A stretch of 64,000 nucleotides of DNA, taken from Planctomycetia bacterium. GTDB lineage: Bacteria; Planctomycetota; Planctomycetia; Pirellulales; Thermoguttaceae. This document shows positions 1-9,157 of the stretch, in pieces. The notes beneath the pieces are model-generated. The model was not told where the DNA came from, made no database searches, and saw only the letters and a list, made by a program, of their open reading frames with translations. Within the stretch, counting starts at the first letter, position 1. Every line of letters starts with the position of its first letter. The position numbers and the translations under genes are program-made. The stretch spans positions 13,127 to 77,126 of the forward strand of contig JAUNMR010000012.1 in assembly GCA_030537455.1 (NCBI GenBank), written 5' to 3'.

Positions 1-212
1 TCTGCATTAATGATCTGCGAATTTCCGTCCCCCATGCTGAACCTCGTACGGAGGCGGTGAGCGTCGAATTTGCGATAAAAGGTATAAATTTTATCCTTTT
101 TAGTATTATTACGGTTGTTTCGGTTTGGATTTGACGATAAGAGCGAAGAAAGTCGACCTTTAGTCGGTCGGCGTGAGATAATTTAGGCATTTTCGCGAGT
201 CTTAGCGATATT
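1..212 (+). other. Left edge; possible tail of an upstream gene
   Basis: One forward frame is open from position 3 to a TGA at 132-134. Its last third is hydrophobic (ending FSIITVVSVWI), which could be the final membrane helix of a truncated upstream gene. A sulfate permease CysT would be expected before cysW, but the readable residues do not match the CysT C-terminus I know, so this is a weak suggestion. No convincing ribosome site or terminator is seen before cysW. Confidence 0.2.
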
Positions 213-1145
213 ATGCATGAAGAACCAGACAACGATACCCGGACGACGTCAGAGTCCATGGTAGAATCAACGAAGCCGGTCGTGAGTCTTGACCGTGTCG
301 AGACCTCGCGTTCGTTTCTTCACATATTGACGGAGCCGATCGTCACGCGTGTTTTACTTCTGAGCGTGACAATCGTCTTTATGACGCTGTTTCTACTTTT
401 CCCTTTGGCGAGCGTATTCTACGAGGCTTTAGCCGACGGCGTGAAGGCTTTTTCCCAAGCTCTCAGTAATAAAGACACTCTCAATGCGTGCAAGATGACG
501 CTGATCGCCACTGGCATTGCGACGCCCTTGAACGTCGTTTTCGGTCTGATAGCGTCTTGGTGCATAGGTAAGTTTCAGTTCTGGGGCAAAGGGTTTCTGG
601 TCTCTCTGATCGATATTCCCTTTGCGATTTCGCCGATTATCGCCGGCTTGCTCTTTGTCTTTCTCTTCGGCGCTGGCACGTCGCTTGGCAAGTGGCTCTT
701 GGGTCATCACATTAAGATCCTATACGCTACGCCGAGTATCGTTATGGCGACGGTATTTGTGACTTTTCCCTTTGTTGTTCGTGAACTGATTCCTGTGATG
801 GAGTCTCAAGGGGACGAAGAAGAGCAGGCGGCACGTGTGCTTGGCGCAAGCGGATGGCAGATTTTCTGGCGTGTGACGCTTCCCAATATTAAGTGGGCAT
901 TGCTTTATGGTATTATTCTTTGCAACGCACGCGCTATTGGAGAGTTTGGCGCGGCGGTCGTTGTTTCGCGTAATAGCGTGAAGACCAATACATTGCCTCT
1001 TCATATTAACGCGTTGTATCAGAGCTACGGCGATGGCTCGGCGCCCTTTGCTGTAGCGACGCTCCTGGCCGCCATTGCAATTGTAACGCTGATTATCAAG
1101 ACCATTCTCGAGTTGAAGATCCGTTCGACTCAGACGAAGGATTAG
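213..1145 (+). CDS. cysW: Sulfate/thiosulfate ABC transporter permease CysW
   Basis: Inner-membrane permease of the sulfate/thiosulfate importer, expected to pair with CysT, the CysA ATPase and a periplasmic binding protein. The 310-residue protein has a roughly 40-residue polar N-terminus followed by about six membrane segments (around 45-70, 93-117, 128-153, 171-191, 226-243 and 277-301). The cytoplasmic EAA loop that docks on the ATPase is readable at 201-226 ([21 protein letters not shown]), and its spacing is normal for the family. The neighbour 104 bases downstream is cysA, supporting the assignment. No Shine-Dalgarno is evident at the chosen ATG; the ATG at 258 is an alternative start. 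The family is well recognised; sulfate rather than molybdate specificity rests on CysW/CysA similarity. Confidence 0.9.
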   Translation: MHEEPDNDTRTTSESMVESTKPVVSLDRVETSRSFLHILTEPIVTRVLLLSVTIVFMTLFLLFPLASVFYEALADGVKAFSQALSNKDTLNACKMTLIATGIATPLNVVFGLIASWCIGKFQFWGKGFLVSLIDIPFAISPIIAGLLFVFLFGAGTSLGKWLLGHHIKILYATPSIVMATVFVTFPFVVRELIPVMESQGDEEEQAARVLGASGWQIFWRVTLPNIKWALLYGIILCNARAIGEFGAAVVVSRNSVKTNTLPLHINALYQSYGDGSAPFAVATLLAAIAIVTLIIKTILELKIRSTQTKD

Positions 1146-1164
1146 ATCGCGAGCGCTAACGAAC

Positions 1165-1181
1165 GGAACACCGCGTGTTCC
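1165..1181 (+). repeat. Small hairpin between cysW and cysA
   Basis: GGAACAC (1165-1171) and GTGTTCC (1175-1181) form a perfect 7-bp stem with a 3-base loop, followed by TTGTTCATT. It could be a weak terminator or an mRNA stability element that changes the cysW:cysA ratio. The role is inference. Confidence 0.35.
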
Positions 1182-1248
1182 TTGTTCATTAGCGAATTTT
1201 CCCCGGCGCGTCGTCTTTTGGCTGATCGCGTCGTTAGTAGGTAGAAGC

Positions 1249-2394
1249 ATGGGAATCGAAGTACGTAATATTTCGAAGTCGTTCGGTAACTTCAAAGCTC
1301 TAAACAACGTTAATATAGAGATCAATTCCGGTGAACTTGTCGCGTTACTTGGTCCTAGTGGCTCCGGTAAAACGACGTTGCTACGTATCATCTCGGGTCT
1401 TGAGAAGGCGGACGAGACGGGCGGCACGGTTCTATTTGACGGTCAGAGCGTCGATAAACGCAAGGTGAGCGAACGTGGCGTCGGATTTGTCTTCCAGCAT
1501 TACGCACTGTTTCGACACATGACCGTCTACGATAATATCGCCTTCGGTTTGACGGTTAAGCCTCGTAGTAGTCGTCCGAGCAAGGAGCAGATTAGGTCGG
1601 AAGTGAATGCTCTGCTTCATATGATTCAACTTGACAGCTATGCGGATCGTTATCCTTCTCAACTCTCCGGCGGTCAGCGTCAACGAGTAGCTCTTGCTCG
1701 CGCGCTTGCCGTTAAGCCGAAAGCGCTGCTTCTCGACGAGCCTTTCGGGGCTCTTGACGCTAAGGTTCGCGTGGAATTACGCGCGTGGCTTCGTCGCCTA
1801 CATGACGAAATCCATCTCACGAGCGTCTTTGTGACACACGACCAGGACGAAGCGCTTGAGCTTGCCGATCGTGTTGCGGTTATGAACCGCGGTCAGATCG
1901 AACAGATCGGTACTCCAGACGAGGTTTTTCATCATCCCCAGACGCCCTTTGTCATGAACTTCCTCGGTCAAGTGAATCAGTTCCGCGGTCGTATGGAAAG
2001 CGGTCGCGTCTGGATCGGTCAGTATGGCGGTCAGCCTTCGGAAGAATCGACGCCTCAAGGTCGTTCCACGTCGTCGAGTATTGTCTCGTCAAGTTCCGAC
2101 CGGATTTCTGCGACAATCTATGTTCGTCCGCACGACTTTGATATTACACGTACGCCCCAGACCGGTAAGTTGTCCTTGCCAGCGACGGTCACGAAAGTAC
2201 GCTCTGCCGGTAATGTCGTTCATATCGATATGGTGACCGATACCGGCGAGGCTCTTATGGCGGAAATCACACACCAAGAGCGCGCAGCGCTCGGTATGGA
2301 GCCGGGCGATCAGTTCTATATGACGCCTCGTAACCTTCGTATCTTTTCCGACAAGGAGGAAGATTCAGAGGCGTCGCAGGTCGCTTCGCGCTAA
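1249..2394 (+). CDS. cysA: Sulfate/thiosulfate import ATP-binding protein CysA
   Basis: ATPase subunit that powers the sulfate importer at the inner face of the membrane. All ABC motifs are present: Walker [10 protein letters not shown] (35-43), Q-loop VFQHY (81-85), signature LSGGQRQR (139-146), Walker [12 protein letters not shown] (160-170) and the switch His in [10 protein letters not shown] (about 194-203). Residues 235-381 form the C-terminal regulatory TOBE-like region typical of CysA. Length (381) is slightly above the usual 350-365 because of a Ser-rich insert near 263-285. An AGGTAG stretch lies just before the ATG. It follows cysW on the same strand and probably shares its transcript. 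Confidence in an ABC ATPase is near certain; the sulfate assignment is high. Confidence 0.92.
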   Translation: MGIEVRNISKSFGNFKALNNVNIEINSGELVALLGPSGSGKTTLLRIISGLEKADETGGTVLFDGQSVDKRKVSERGVGFVFQHYALFRHMTVYDNIAFGLTVKPRSSRPSKEQIRSEVNALLHMIQLDSYADRYPSQLSGGQRQRVALARALAVKPKALLLDEPFGALDAKVRVELRAWLRRLHDEIHLTSVFVTHDQDEALELADRVAVMNRGQIEQIGTPDEVFHHPQTPFVMNFLGQVNQFRGRMESGRVWIGQYGGQPSEESTPQGRSTSSSIVSSSSDRISATIYVRPHDFDITRTPQTGKLSLPATVTKVRSAGNVVHIDMVTDTGEALMAEITHQERAALGMEPGDQFYMTPRNLRIFSDKEEDSEASQVASR

Positions 2395-2503
2395 ATTGAC
2401 TCTTCCGCATGTGAAGGAACGTAGCGGTTACAAATAAGTCATGGACGAACGTTTGCCAACTCACAATGCGTCCTTTGCCGTTGTAGAGTAGAAAGGTTGC
2501 GTT

Positions 2504-3112
2504 ATGGCATATTGTACTTGGGGTCTTGACGAGTCTAGTCTTCATTACCACGACGAAGAGTGGGGCGTTCCAATTCACGACGACAATTTACAGTTTGAGT
2601 ATCTCCTTCTGGCAGTTATGCAGTGCGGTCTGAACTGGAAAATGGTACTCAAGAAGTACGAGATTCTTAGCGAGTGTTTTGCAAACTTCGATTTTGAGAG
2701 AATCGCGAGTTTCGATGAATTCGACGTGGAACGTATCTTGAACACAACCGGTATGATACGCTCTCGTCGTAAGATCGAGGCTATTATTAATAACGCACGC
2801 GCTTTTATTCAGATCCGTGAGAAATACGGCAGTTTTAGCAAATGGCTTTGGTCTTTTAGCGACGGTAAATCGATCAGCTATATCGGTCACGAGAAGGGGC
2901 TGATCCCGATGAGTAACGGTTTATCCGAGCGTATCACAAAGGCGATGAAGAAAGAAGGTTTCAAGTTCGTCGGGTCGATTATGATCTATTCTCACCTTCA
3001 GGGTTGCGGAATAATTAACGACCATGGCGACGATTGTCACCGTTATCATGAGCTCATGTCGCAATATCCCTCTGTTCGTTTGCCTTGCGAACATGAGAAA
3101 TTCTCTCGTTAG
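2504..3112 (+). CDS. tag: DNA-3-methyladenine glycosylase I
   Basis: Base-excision repair enzyme that removes 3-methyladenine from alkylated DNA. The start MAYCTWG and HDEEWGVP are hallmarks of TagI, and the zinc ligands are expected to be Cys4 and His16 at the N-terminus together with the His and Cys of the NDHGDDCHRY segment near the C-terminus. Length (202) is close to the usual 185-200. AGAAAGG lies about 8 bases before the ATG and fixes the start. It is a single gene, 109 bases after cysA, and is closed by its own hairpin. Another alkylation-repair gene, ogt, lies at 41.2 kb but is not linked. Confidence 0.93.
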   Translation: MAYCTWGLDESSLHYHDEEWGVPIHDDNLQFEYLLLAVMQCGLNWKMVLKKYEILSECFANFDFERIASFDEFDVERILNTTGMIRSRRKIEAIINNARAFIQIREKYGSFSKWLWSFSDGKSISYIGHEKGLIPMSNGLSERITKAMKKEGFKFVGSIMIYSHLQGCGIINDHGDDCHRYHELMSQYPSVRLPCEHEKFSR

Positions 3113-3148
3113 TTTTTCGCTTCTGTCCTTAAACATAGATATAAAAAT

Positions 3149-3190
3149 GACGCCGCTTGAAGTTAGTTTTTCAAGCGACGTCCGCGTTTT
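3149..3190 (+). terminator. Hairpin after tag
   Basis: GACG-c-CGCTTGAA (3149-3161) pairs with TTCAAGCG-a-CGTC (3170-3182): a 12-bp stem with one mismatch, followed by CGCGTTTTAATT. It sits between tag (plus) and the convergent esterase gene (minus). Confidence 0.65.
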
Positions 3191-3235
3191 AATTAGTTAG
3201 ATTCGATATGTTCGAATTCAAGTCATGAAATCGAA

Positions 3236-4720
3236 TCATTTCTTAATTCTGAAGGGCGTGGCGGGCAAACCGTCTTTGGAGTAGAGGTTCGGCTTGTCGG
3301 GAAACATTTGCCAAGCGTACCGTACGGCGGTGATTTCATCAATCCCGTCGGCGGAGACTTCGACCTTGTTTTTGTCGACGATCTTAGCTTTTGCCCAGAC
3401 GTATTTGCCATCGGTTCCAGCAACGGCGAAAGTGTTGAGCTGAGCGTCGGGAGTTTCTTCCACGACGCGTTCGTTGAGTTGAGCAACGGTCAGACCAGCG
3501 CCAACGTGATTGAAGACAACAGTAGCCTTAGCGCCTTCAAAGTCGATCTTTTCGACCATCGGCGAGCAGCATTCAACGTCCTTGTTGAAGATTTGAGCCA
3601 AAGCCCAGAGCGCGAGACGGTTGCCGACGATAAACTTGTTGGTGGGGTGGATGTCGTCGACTTCTCCAGCGTCAATAATGACCGCTTGACCGGTATTGGC
3701 GACTTCCAAGCACATGGTTTGCCCATTACGCAGATAAGGCCAATCTCCAGTGTCGTTCGGATCGTCTTTAATGGCGGTGAAGGGAGCGAGTTGAACCCAG
3801 TAGAATGGGAAATCGCCATTGTTGAAGATCTTGCGCCATTCTCGAATCATCGCCTTTTGCTTGTAGTAGTAGAACTCTTTTTCACCCGCGTTGGTGCATC
3901 CTTGGTACCAGATGGCGCCACGGAACATGTAGTTTTTCCAGGGTGAGAGCATTGCGTAATACATCCCGCCCGGTTTGTCGTAGTCTTTCATTTCCGGACG
4001 CATGCCGATGATTTGCTTGCCAAAATCAACGGTTTCGGGGACTTGGTTCCAACCGTCGTCAGGAATCCAGCTGTTGATATTGGAACCGCCCCAGTTGGAA
4101 TCAATCAGCCCAACCGGAACGTTGAGTTCCTCGTGCAGTCTCACGGCGAAATGGAAGCCCGCGGCGGTGCAGTCCTTTTGGACGCCGTCTTTACATACAC
4201 GCCAGCCGGGAGAATCGAAGTCGAATTGATCTTCGGTCTTAATGGCGTGAACCGGACGATTGAACCGGATATAGCTATAATCGCCGTTGATTTCTTCGGG
4301 CGTGCAGGCGAGTCTGGGTTCGTCAGTTCCCTTAAGTTTCTGTCCCCAGGAGTTCAGCGGCATTTCCATATTGGATTGACCGCTACAGATCCATACTTCC
4401 CCGACGAGAATGTTGGAGAAGGTCAGGGTGTTTTTGCCCTTAATGACGAGGTCTTTTCCTTCAAAGGACGCGGGACACGCTGGCAGTTCAACTTTCCAGT
4501 TTCCCTGTTTGCACGCGGTCGTAGTCGCAGAGGTATTGTTGAATTCGACGGTGACTTCTTCGTCGGCGTCGGCTTTTCCCCAGACGACGATCGGCTTGTC
4601 TCTCTGGAAGACAGCGTTGTCCGTAAAGCACTTAGAGACCGTGACGTCAGCCATGGCCGCGGTGGTCATAGCACATGCGGCACATGTGAGCACGAAAGTG
4701 GCGAAAAATTTCTTTTTCAT
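3236..4720 (-). CDS. Exported sialate O-acetylesterase-like SGNH enzyme
   Basis: Predicted secreted carbohydrate esterase of the SASA family, which removes O-acetyl groups from sialic acids or from acetylated plant polysaccharides. The chosen start (ATG at 4720, AAGGG about 8 bases upstream) gives a clean Sec signal MKKKFFATFVLTCAACAMTTAAMA. The catalytic block GQSNMEMPL holds the nucleophile Ser116, and the distal Asp-His pair is in DDIHPTNK. Residues 28-105 form the beta-sandwich module common in bacterial homologues, and WYQG and the following WREWR-like region are also family-typical. Length is 494 residues. A further in-frame codon upstream would add 25 residues before the signal and is unlikely. 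The substrate cannot be read from the sequence; pectin or xylan acetyl groups are as likely as sialate. Confidence 0.85.
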   Translation of the reverse strand: MKKKFFATFVLTCAACAMTTAAMADVTVSKCFTDNAVFQRDKPIVVWGKADADEEVTVEFNNTSATTTACKQGNWKVELPACPASFEGKDLVIKGKNTLTFSNILVGEVWICSGQSNMEMPLNSWGQKLKGTDEPRLACTPEEINGDYSYIRFNRPVHAIKTEDQFDFDSPGWRVCKDGVQKDCTAAGFHFAVRLHEELNVPVGLIDSNWGGSNINSWIPDDGWNQVPETVDFGKQIIGMRPEMKDYDKPGGMYYAMLSPWKNYMFRGAIWYQGCTNAGEKEFYYYKQKAMIREWRKIFNNGDFPFYWVQLAPFTAIKDDPNDTGDWPYLRNGQTMCLEVANTGQAVIIDAGEVDDIHPTNKFIVGNRLALWALAQIFNKDVECCSPMVEKIDFEGAKATVVFNHVGAGLTVAQLNERVVEETPDAQLNTFAVAGTDGKYVWAKAKIVDKNKVEVSADGIDEITAVRYAWQMFPDKPNLYSKDGLPATPFRIKK

Positions 4721-4817
4721 TCGATTGCCCTTACGTAGATTAAGTAAGTAAATCCAGGCGCATGAATAGCGTCCATCGCGCCGTGAAGACCTCAACGAAC
4801 TCTAGTACGACACGAAG

Positions 4818-5246
4818 TTATTGTTCGCTTGGCATTTCGGTTTCGTTGAGATTGTTAATAATAAAGTCTTGTAGTATCGTACTTTTGTGAGCGAGTTGTA
4901 ACGCTTTTTGTTTTATATATTTCTGGTCGTCGACACACTGCCGTAGTTTTGCACGCCTCTTGATTTCCAGAACGATGTATGGCGTTTCGTGATCGAAATA
5001 ATCTCTAAACCACGCAATTGTAGGCAGTTGTACACCATCCCACCATTGTGGAGCAACAACTCCGGCATTGACGTTTAGCGCGACTGTCACCGCGTTATAG
5101 AGTTTGTCTAGTAGCGTTTGGTCGTCAGCGCTTGAGGCGTCTTTTACCAGTTGCGCCACGATTCCAGAGAGCATCGTCTCGAATTTCAATAGAAATGGCC
5201 AGTAGTTCTGGTCGTATTCCTTTTGTGACAAAAACTCTAAAAACAT
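4818..5246 (-). CDS. Hypothetical protein, 142 aa
   Basis: I do not recognise this protein. It is soluble and mixed-charge, with no signal peptide or membrane segment. Visible features are an aromatic-rich N-terminus (FLSQKEYDQNYWPFL), a central hydrophobic helix, a WWDG and WFRDYFDHETPY segment, and a helical, lysine-rich C-terminus. The start is set by AGGACGG (5250-5256 on the complement) just before the ATG at 5246; a TTG at 5264 would add six residues but lacks such a site. It lies 97 bases upstream of the esterase gene on the same strand and could be co-transcribed with it. Its size and alpha-helical look would fit a small cytoplasmic adaptor, but no function is claimed. Confidence 0.6.
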   Translation of the reverse strand: MFLEFLSQKEYDQNYWPFLLKFETMLSGIVAQLVKDASSADDQTLLDKLYNAVTVALNVNAGVVAPQWWDGVQLPTIAWFRDYFDHETPYIVLEIKRRAKLRQCVDDQKYIKQKALQLAHKSTILQDFIINNLNETEMPSEQ

Positions 5247-5452
5247 TTTCCGTCCTATGTTCAACAGTGTAGTATTAACTACCTTCGCATAGTATATCTG
5301 GGTTAAGAGGTCGTTTCAAGTGAAAAATCGAAAATCGTTAAAATCCGAATCTCCGTGATAATTTAGTATTCTAGTCTGGCGCTTCTTGTTATTTGCCATT
5401 AGTTACATTCGTCGGTGAAGTTAAAAAGATTCCTGACGTAACGTTCGGGCGG

Positions 5453-5480
5453 TTGACGTGGTTTTTTGAGGTTCTATAAT
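5453..5480 (+). promoter_or_regulatory. Sigma70-like promoter of carB
   Basis: TTGACG (5453-5458), a 16-base spacer and a perfect TATAAT (5475-5480). Initiation near 5487 would give a leader of about 165 bases before carB. Confidence 0.65.
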
Positions 5481-5531
5481 GAAATGAATTTTAGACCGAA
5501 TCCTTTCGACGCCTAAGTCGCGCGTACACCC

Positions 5532-5582
5532 ACGCCAACTTGCGTCGCTACACGTGAACGCAGTAGTTTCGTGAGTTGGCGT
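5532..5582 (+). promoter_or_regulatory. Two-step hairpin in the carB leader
   Basis: ACGCCAACT (5532-5540) pairs perfectly with AGTTGGCGT (5574-5582). Directly inside, TGCGT (5541-5545) pairs with ACGCA (5558-5562), leaving a 12-base loop and an 11-base 3' bulge. It lies about 45 bases into the predicted transcript and 70 bases before the carB start. There is no U-tract after it, so it is not a plain terminator. It may be an mRNA control element; no known riboswitch is recognised. Confidence 0.45.
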
Positions 5583-5652
5583 CAATCGTAATGTGCAGAG
5601 CGACTTTGGAGTCGGAGTCCTGTGAATATCGCTTATCGAAGGAGACGCAACG

Positions 5653-8600
5653 ATGCCACGTCGCGACGACGTAAAGAAAGTTCTTATCATCGGTTCTGGT
5701 CCGATTGTCATTGGTCAAGCGTGTGAGTTCGATTATTCAGGCACACAAGCTTGTAAGGCGTTGCGAGAGCTTGGCTATAAGATCGTTCTTGTGAACTCCA
5801 ATCCCGCAACGATTATGACCGACACGGTTATGGCGGACGCGACGTATATCGAACCGCTGACGGTTCCCTCGCTTGAGCGTATTATCGAGAAGGAACGCCC
5901 CGACGCGCTGTTGCCTAACCTTGGCGGTCAGTCGGCTCTGAACCTTGCAACGGCTCTCGCGGAGGCAGGCGTTCTTAAGAAGTATGGAGTGAACGTGATC
6001 GGCGTTCAACTCGACGCAATTGAGCGCGGCGAAGATCGTCAAGAGTTCAAAAATACTATGGCAGAGCTTGGTATCGAGACTCCTCGTAGCGCAGTTGCTC
6101 ACACGCTTGAAGAAGCGGAAAAGATAGCAGAAGACTTGGGTTTTCCCGTCGTCGTTCGTCCGGCGTATACCATGGGCGGTACTGGCGGCGGGATTTGTTA
6201 TAATCTGGATGAATTTCGCACAATCGTGACGCGCGGTCTGGCCGCTAGCCTTGTGACGGAAGTTCTTGTGGAAGAGTCGGTTCTCGGTTGGGAAGAGCTT
6301 GAACTTGAAGTAGTTCGCGACGCGAAGAATAACCTCATTACCGTATGCTTCATTGAGAACGTAGACCCGATGGGCGTTCACACCGGCGACTCCTTCTGTA
6401 CCGCCCCGATGCTGACGATCAGTGAAGATCTTCAGAAACGCCTGCAAGATTATGCGTATCGTATCGTGGAACGCATTGGCGTTATCGGCGGTACGAACGT
6501 GCAGTTCGCTCATGACCCCGAGAGCGATCGCATTGTTATTATCGAGATTAACCCGCGTACCAGTCGCTCCTCCGCGCTGGCGTCCAAAGCGACCGGCTTC
6601 CCGATTGCGCTGGTCTCCGCAAAACTCGCCTCCGGTTTGACGCTCGATGAAATGCCCTATTGGCGTAAGGGCACGTTGGATCAGTACGAACCCTACGGCG
6701 ATTACGTCGTGGTGAAATTCGCACGTTGGGCTTTTGAGAAGTTCCGCGGGGTCGAAGACAAACTCGGTACTCAAATGCGCGCGGTCGGCGAGGTCATGAG
6801 TATCGGTAAGAACTTCAAGGAAGCGTTTCAAAAGGCGATTCGCTCCCTCGAAAAAGGTCGTTGCGGTCTCGGCTTTGCGAAGAATTTCCATTCTCTGAGC
6901 ACAGATGAATTGGTTCAGCGTCTGAGTGTTCCGAATAGCTGGCGTTACTTCCTGATTTACGAAGCGTTGCGCAAGGGCGTGACGGTCGATACGATCCACG
7001 ATAAAACCAAGATTAAGAAGTACTTCCTCGAGCAAATGAAAGAATTGGTTCAGCTCGAAGAAGAAATCTTGACGTATAAGGGCGGCGCTGTTCCCGACGC
7101 GTTGCTTGTTCAAGCGAAAAAGGACGGTTTCTCCGATAAATATCTCGCTGAAATCCTTGGAGTAACCGAGAAATCGATTCGTGATCAACGTCGTGGTCTG
7201 GGCGTTAAGGAAGTCTGGAATAAGGTCCAGGTTAGCGGCGTTGACGACGCGTGCTACTGGTACTCGACCTATAACGGAGTTGACGAGAACGTCGTGAGCG
7301 CCAATAAGAAAATCATGGTTCTCGGCGGCGGACCTAATCGCATTGGTCAAGGTATCGAGTTCGACTACTGCTGTGTTCACTGCGCGCTAGCGCTTCGTCA
7401 GGCAGGTTACGAAACCGTCATGGTGAACTGTAACCCAGAGACGGTTTCTACCGACTACGACACGTCGAATAAGCTTTATTTCGAACCTCTGACTCTCGAA
7501 GACGTTCTTAGTATCTACGAATCGGAACAACCAGACGGAGTAGTGGTTCAGTTCGGCGGTCAGACGCCGTTGAATCTCGCGGCAGATCTGGCGAAGAACG
7601 GCGTTAAGATTATCGGAACCTCACCCGATACGATCGCAATGGCCGAAGACCGTGACCTCTTCCGTCACATGATGAAACGCCTGAATATTCCTCAACCGGA
7701 ATCGGGCATGGCGACTAATGTGTCTGAAGCGCTTGAAATCGCGGATCGCATAGGCTATCCTCTCATGGTTCGACCGTCCTTCGTTCTTGGCGGTCGCGCG
7801 ATGGAAGTTGTTCACGACCAGCAGCAACTAGTGGAGTACGTGGAAGCGGCGGTAGACGTATCTCCGGAACGTCCAATCCTCGTTGACCGCTTCCTTGTGA
7901 ACGCAACCGAGACCGAAGCAGACGCAATTAGCGACGGGGAAACCGCGTTTGTTCCCTCCGTTATGGAACACGTTGAACTTGCCGGTATTCACTCGGGCGA
8001 CTCCGCGTGTGTGATTCCCCCGATTAGTATCGCGCCGAAACATATCGAGACGATTCGCGAGTACACCAAACGTATCGCCGTGGAAATGGGCGTTGTCGGT
8101 CTGATGAATATTCAGTACGCAATTGCCGACGACAAGGTCTATATTCTCGAAGCGAATCCACGCGCGAGTCGTACGGTTCCGCTCGTTTCTAAAGTTTGCA
8201 ATATCCAAATGGCGGCTCTTGCGACTCACGTCATGCTCGGTAAGAAGATCTCTGAACTGAATCTGATTCCGAAGATAATACCTCACTTCGGCGTCAAAGA
8301 AGCGGTCTTCCCGTTCAACATGTTCCCGGAAGTGGATCCAGTTTTGGGACCAGAAATGCGTTCGACGGGCGAGGTTCTCGGTCTTTCTCATTCCTTCGGT
8401 TTGGCGTTCTATAAAGCGGAAGAAGCGGCCGGTTGCGTTCTTCCGACGCATGGCGGCGTTCTCATGACAATTTCTGAGAACGATCGCAATCTTGGCGATA
8501 CCTTTGCGAACGTTGCCCAAGGTTATTCGCGCCTCGGTTTCGAAATTCTCGCTACTGAAGGCACATACAACGCGTTGTGCAGGCTTGGAATTAAATGCCG

Positions 8601-8856
8601 TAAGGTCAATAAAATCAACGAAGGTCGACCGAATATCGTTGACGCAATGAAAAACGGCGAGATTCAACTGGTTGTTAATACTCCCCTTGGCAAACGCGGT
8701 CAGACGGACGACTCCTATATTCGCAAGAATGCGATTCGTCTTCGCATACCTTATATGACGACACTCGCAGCGGCATTTGCAGCGCTCAAAGGTATCGAAG
8801 CGATTCGCGGCGGTCAGGAAAAGGTCTTCTCCTTGCAGGAATATCACCGCAACTAG
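5653..8856 (+). CDS. carB: Carbamoyl-phosphate synthase large subunit
   Basis: Makes carbamoyl phosphate from bicarbonate, ammonia (delivered from glutamine by CarA) and two ATP, feeding arginine and pyrimidine synthesis. The protein is full length (1067 residues; E. coli 1073). It starts with the canonical MPRRDDVKKVLIIGSGPIVIGQ, carries two ATP-grasp halves (carboxyphosphate half to about 400, carbamoyl-phosphate half from about 550 with VLGGGPNRIGQGIEFDY), and ends with an MGS-type allosteric domain from about 930. AAGGAG lies 8 bases before the ATG. carA is not in the window, so the two subunits are encoded apart. The neighbouring convergent argG uses the downstream product line (citrulline to arginine), but the genes are independently transcribed. 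Confidence 0.97.
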   Translation: MPRRDDVKKVLIIGSGPIVIGQACEFDYSGTQACKALRELGYKIVLVNSNPATIMTDTVMADATYIEPLTVPSLERIIEKERPDALLPNLGGQSALNLATALAEAGVLKKYGVNVIGVQLDAIERGEDRQEFKNTMAELGIETPRSAVAHTLEEAEKIAEDLGFPVVVRPAYTMGGTGGGICYNLDEFRTIVTRGLAASLVTEVLVEESVLGWEELELEVVRDAKNNLITVCFIENVDPMGVHTGDSFCTAPMLTISEDLQKRLQDYAYRIVERIGVIGGTNVQFAHDPESDRIVIIEINPRTSRSSALASKATGFPIALVSAKLASGLTLDEMPYWRKGTLDQYEPYGDYVVVKFARWAFEKFRGVEDKLGTQMRAVGEVMSIGKNFKEAFQKAIRSLEKGRCGLGFAKNFHSLSTDELVQRLSVPNSWRYFLIYEALRKGVTVDTIHDKTKIKKYFLEQMKELVQLEEEILTYKGGAVPDALLVQAKKDGFSDKYLAEILGVTEKSIRDQRRGLGVKEVWNKVQVSGVDDACYWYSTYNGVDENVVSANKKIMVLGGGPNRIGQGIEFDYCCVHCALALRQAGYETVMVNCNPETVSTDYDTSNKLYFEPLTLEDVLSIYESEQPDGVVVQFGGQTPLNLAADLAKNGVKIIGTSPDTIAMAEDRDLFRHMMKRLNIPQPESGMATNVSEALEIADRIGYPLMVRPSFVLGGRAMEVVHDQQQLVEYVEAAVDVSPERPILVDRFLVNATETEADAISDGETAFVPSVMEHVELAGIHSGDSACVIPPISIAPKHIETIREYTKRIAVEMGVVGLMNIQYAIADDKVYILEANPRASRTVPLVSKVCNIQMAALATHVMLGKKISELNLIPKIIPHFGVKEAVFPFNMFPEVDPVLGPEMRSTGEVLGLSHSFGLAFYKAEEAAGCVLPTHGGVLMTISENDRNLGDTFANVAQGYSRLGFEILATEGTYNALCRLGIKCRKVNKINEGRPNIVDAMKNGEIQLVVNTPLGKRGQTDDSYIRKNAIRLRIPYMTTLAAAFAALKGIEAIRGGQEKVFSLQEYHRN

Positions 8857-8905
8857 TAATCGTCTCGCCTTTGTTAGGGCGTTGTGCTAACTAGAGATAT
8901 CGTGT

Positions 8906-8943
8906 AAGCGCGTGGATTTAAAGGTTCACGCGCTTATTTTATG
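8906..8943 (+). terminator. Terminator of carB
   Basis: AAGCGCGTG (8906-8914) pairs perfectly with CACGCGCTT (8927-8935), followed by ATTTTATGGTTTT. It lies 50 bases after the carB stop. Confidence 0.75.
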
Positions 8944-9064
8944 GTTTTGCCACGGTAGCGTCTTATTGTATGAGACGTGCGCACGTGGTTGTCACGTCAA
9001 TTTCAACGGTAGCTAATCACGCTTTACGTGAAAATATAACGTGTCCAAATCTTCGTTTAGGCGC

Positions 9065-9103
9065 GTAAAAAAAGCGAACGCGCTGACGACAACGCGTTCG
9101 CTT
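9065..9103 (-). terminator. Terminator of argG
   Basis: Perfect 11-bp stem: AAGCGAACGCG (9072-9082) with CGCGTTCGCTT (9093-9103) and a 10-base loop. Read on the minus strand, the stem runs into a seven-T tract, so it terminates argG. Confidence 0.85.
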
Positions 9104-9157
9104 AATATATAGCCGCTTAGGATAAGTCGCTAATCACGTTTCGCGACGAGTCGTAAT

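Noticed and set aside
4013..4738. Plus-strand open frame of about 241 codons inside the esterase gene
   Set aside because: It overlaps the opposite-strand gene that has clear SASA motifs, a signal peptide and a ribosome site.
5737..7380. Long minus-strand open frame across carB (about 547 codons)
   Set aside because: It lies wholly inside the conserved carB gene in antisense and has no ribosome site. Its composition is a by-product of carB codon use.
7828..8847. Minus-strand open frame across the 3' half of carB
   Set aside because: Antisense to a conserved coding region, with no recognisable protein features.
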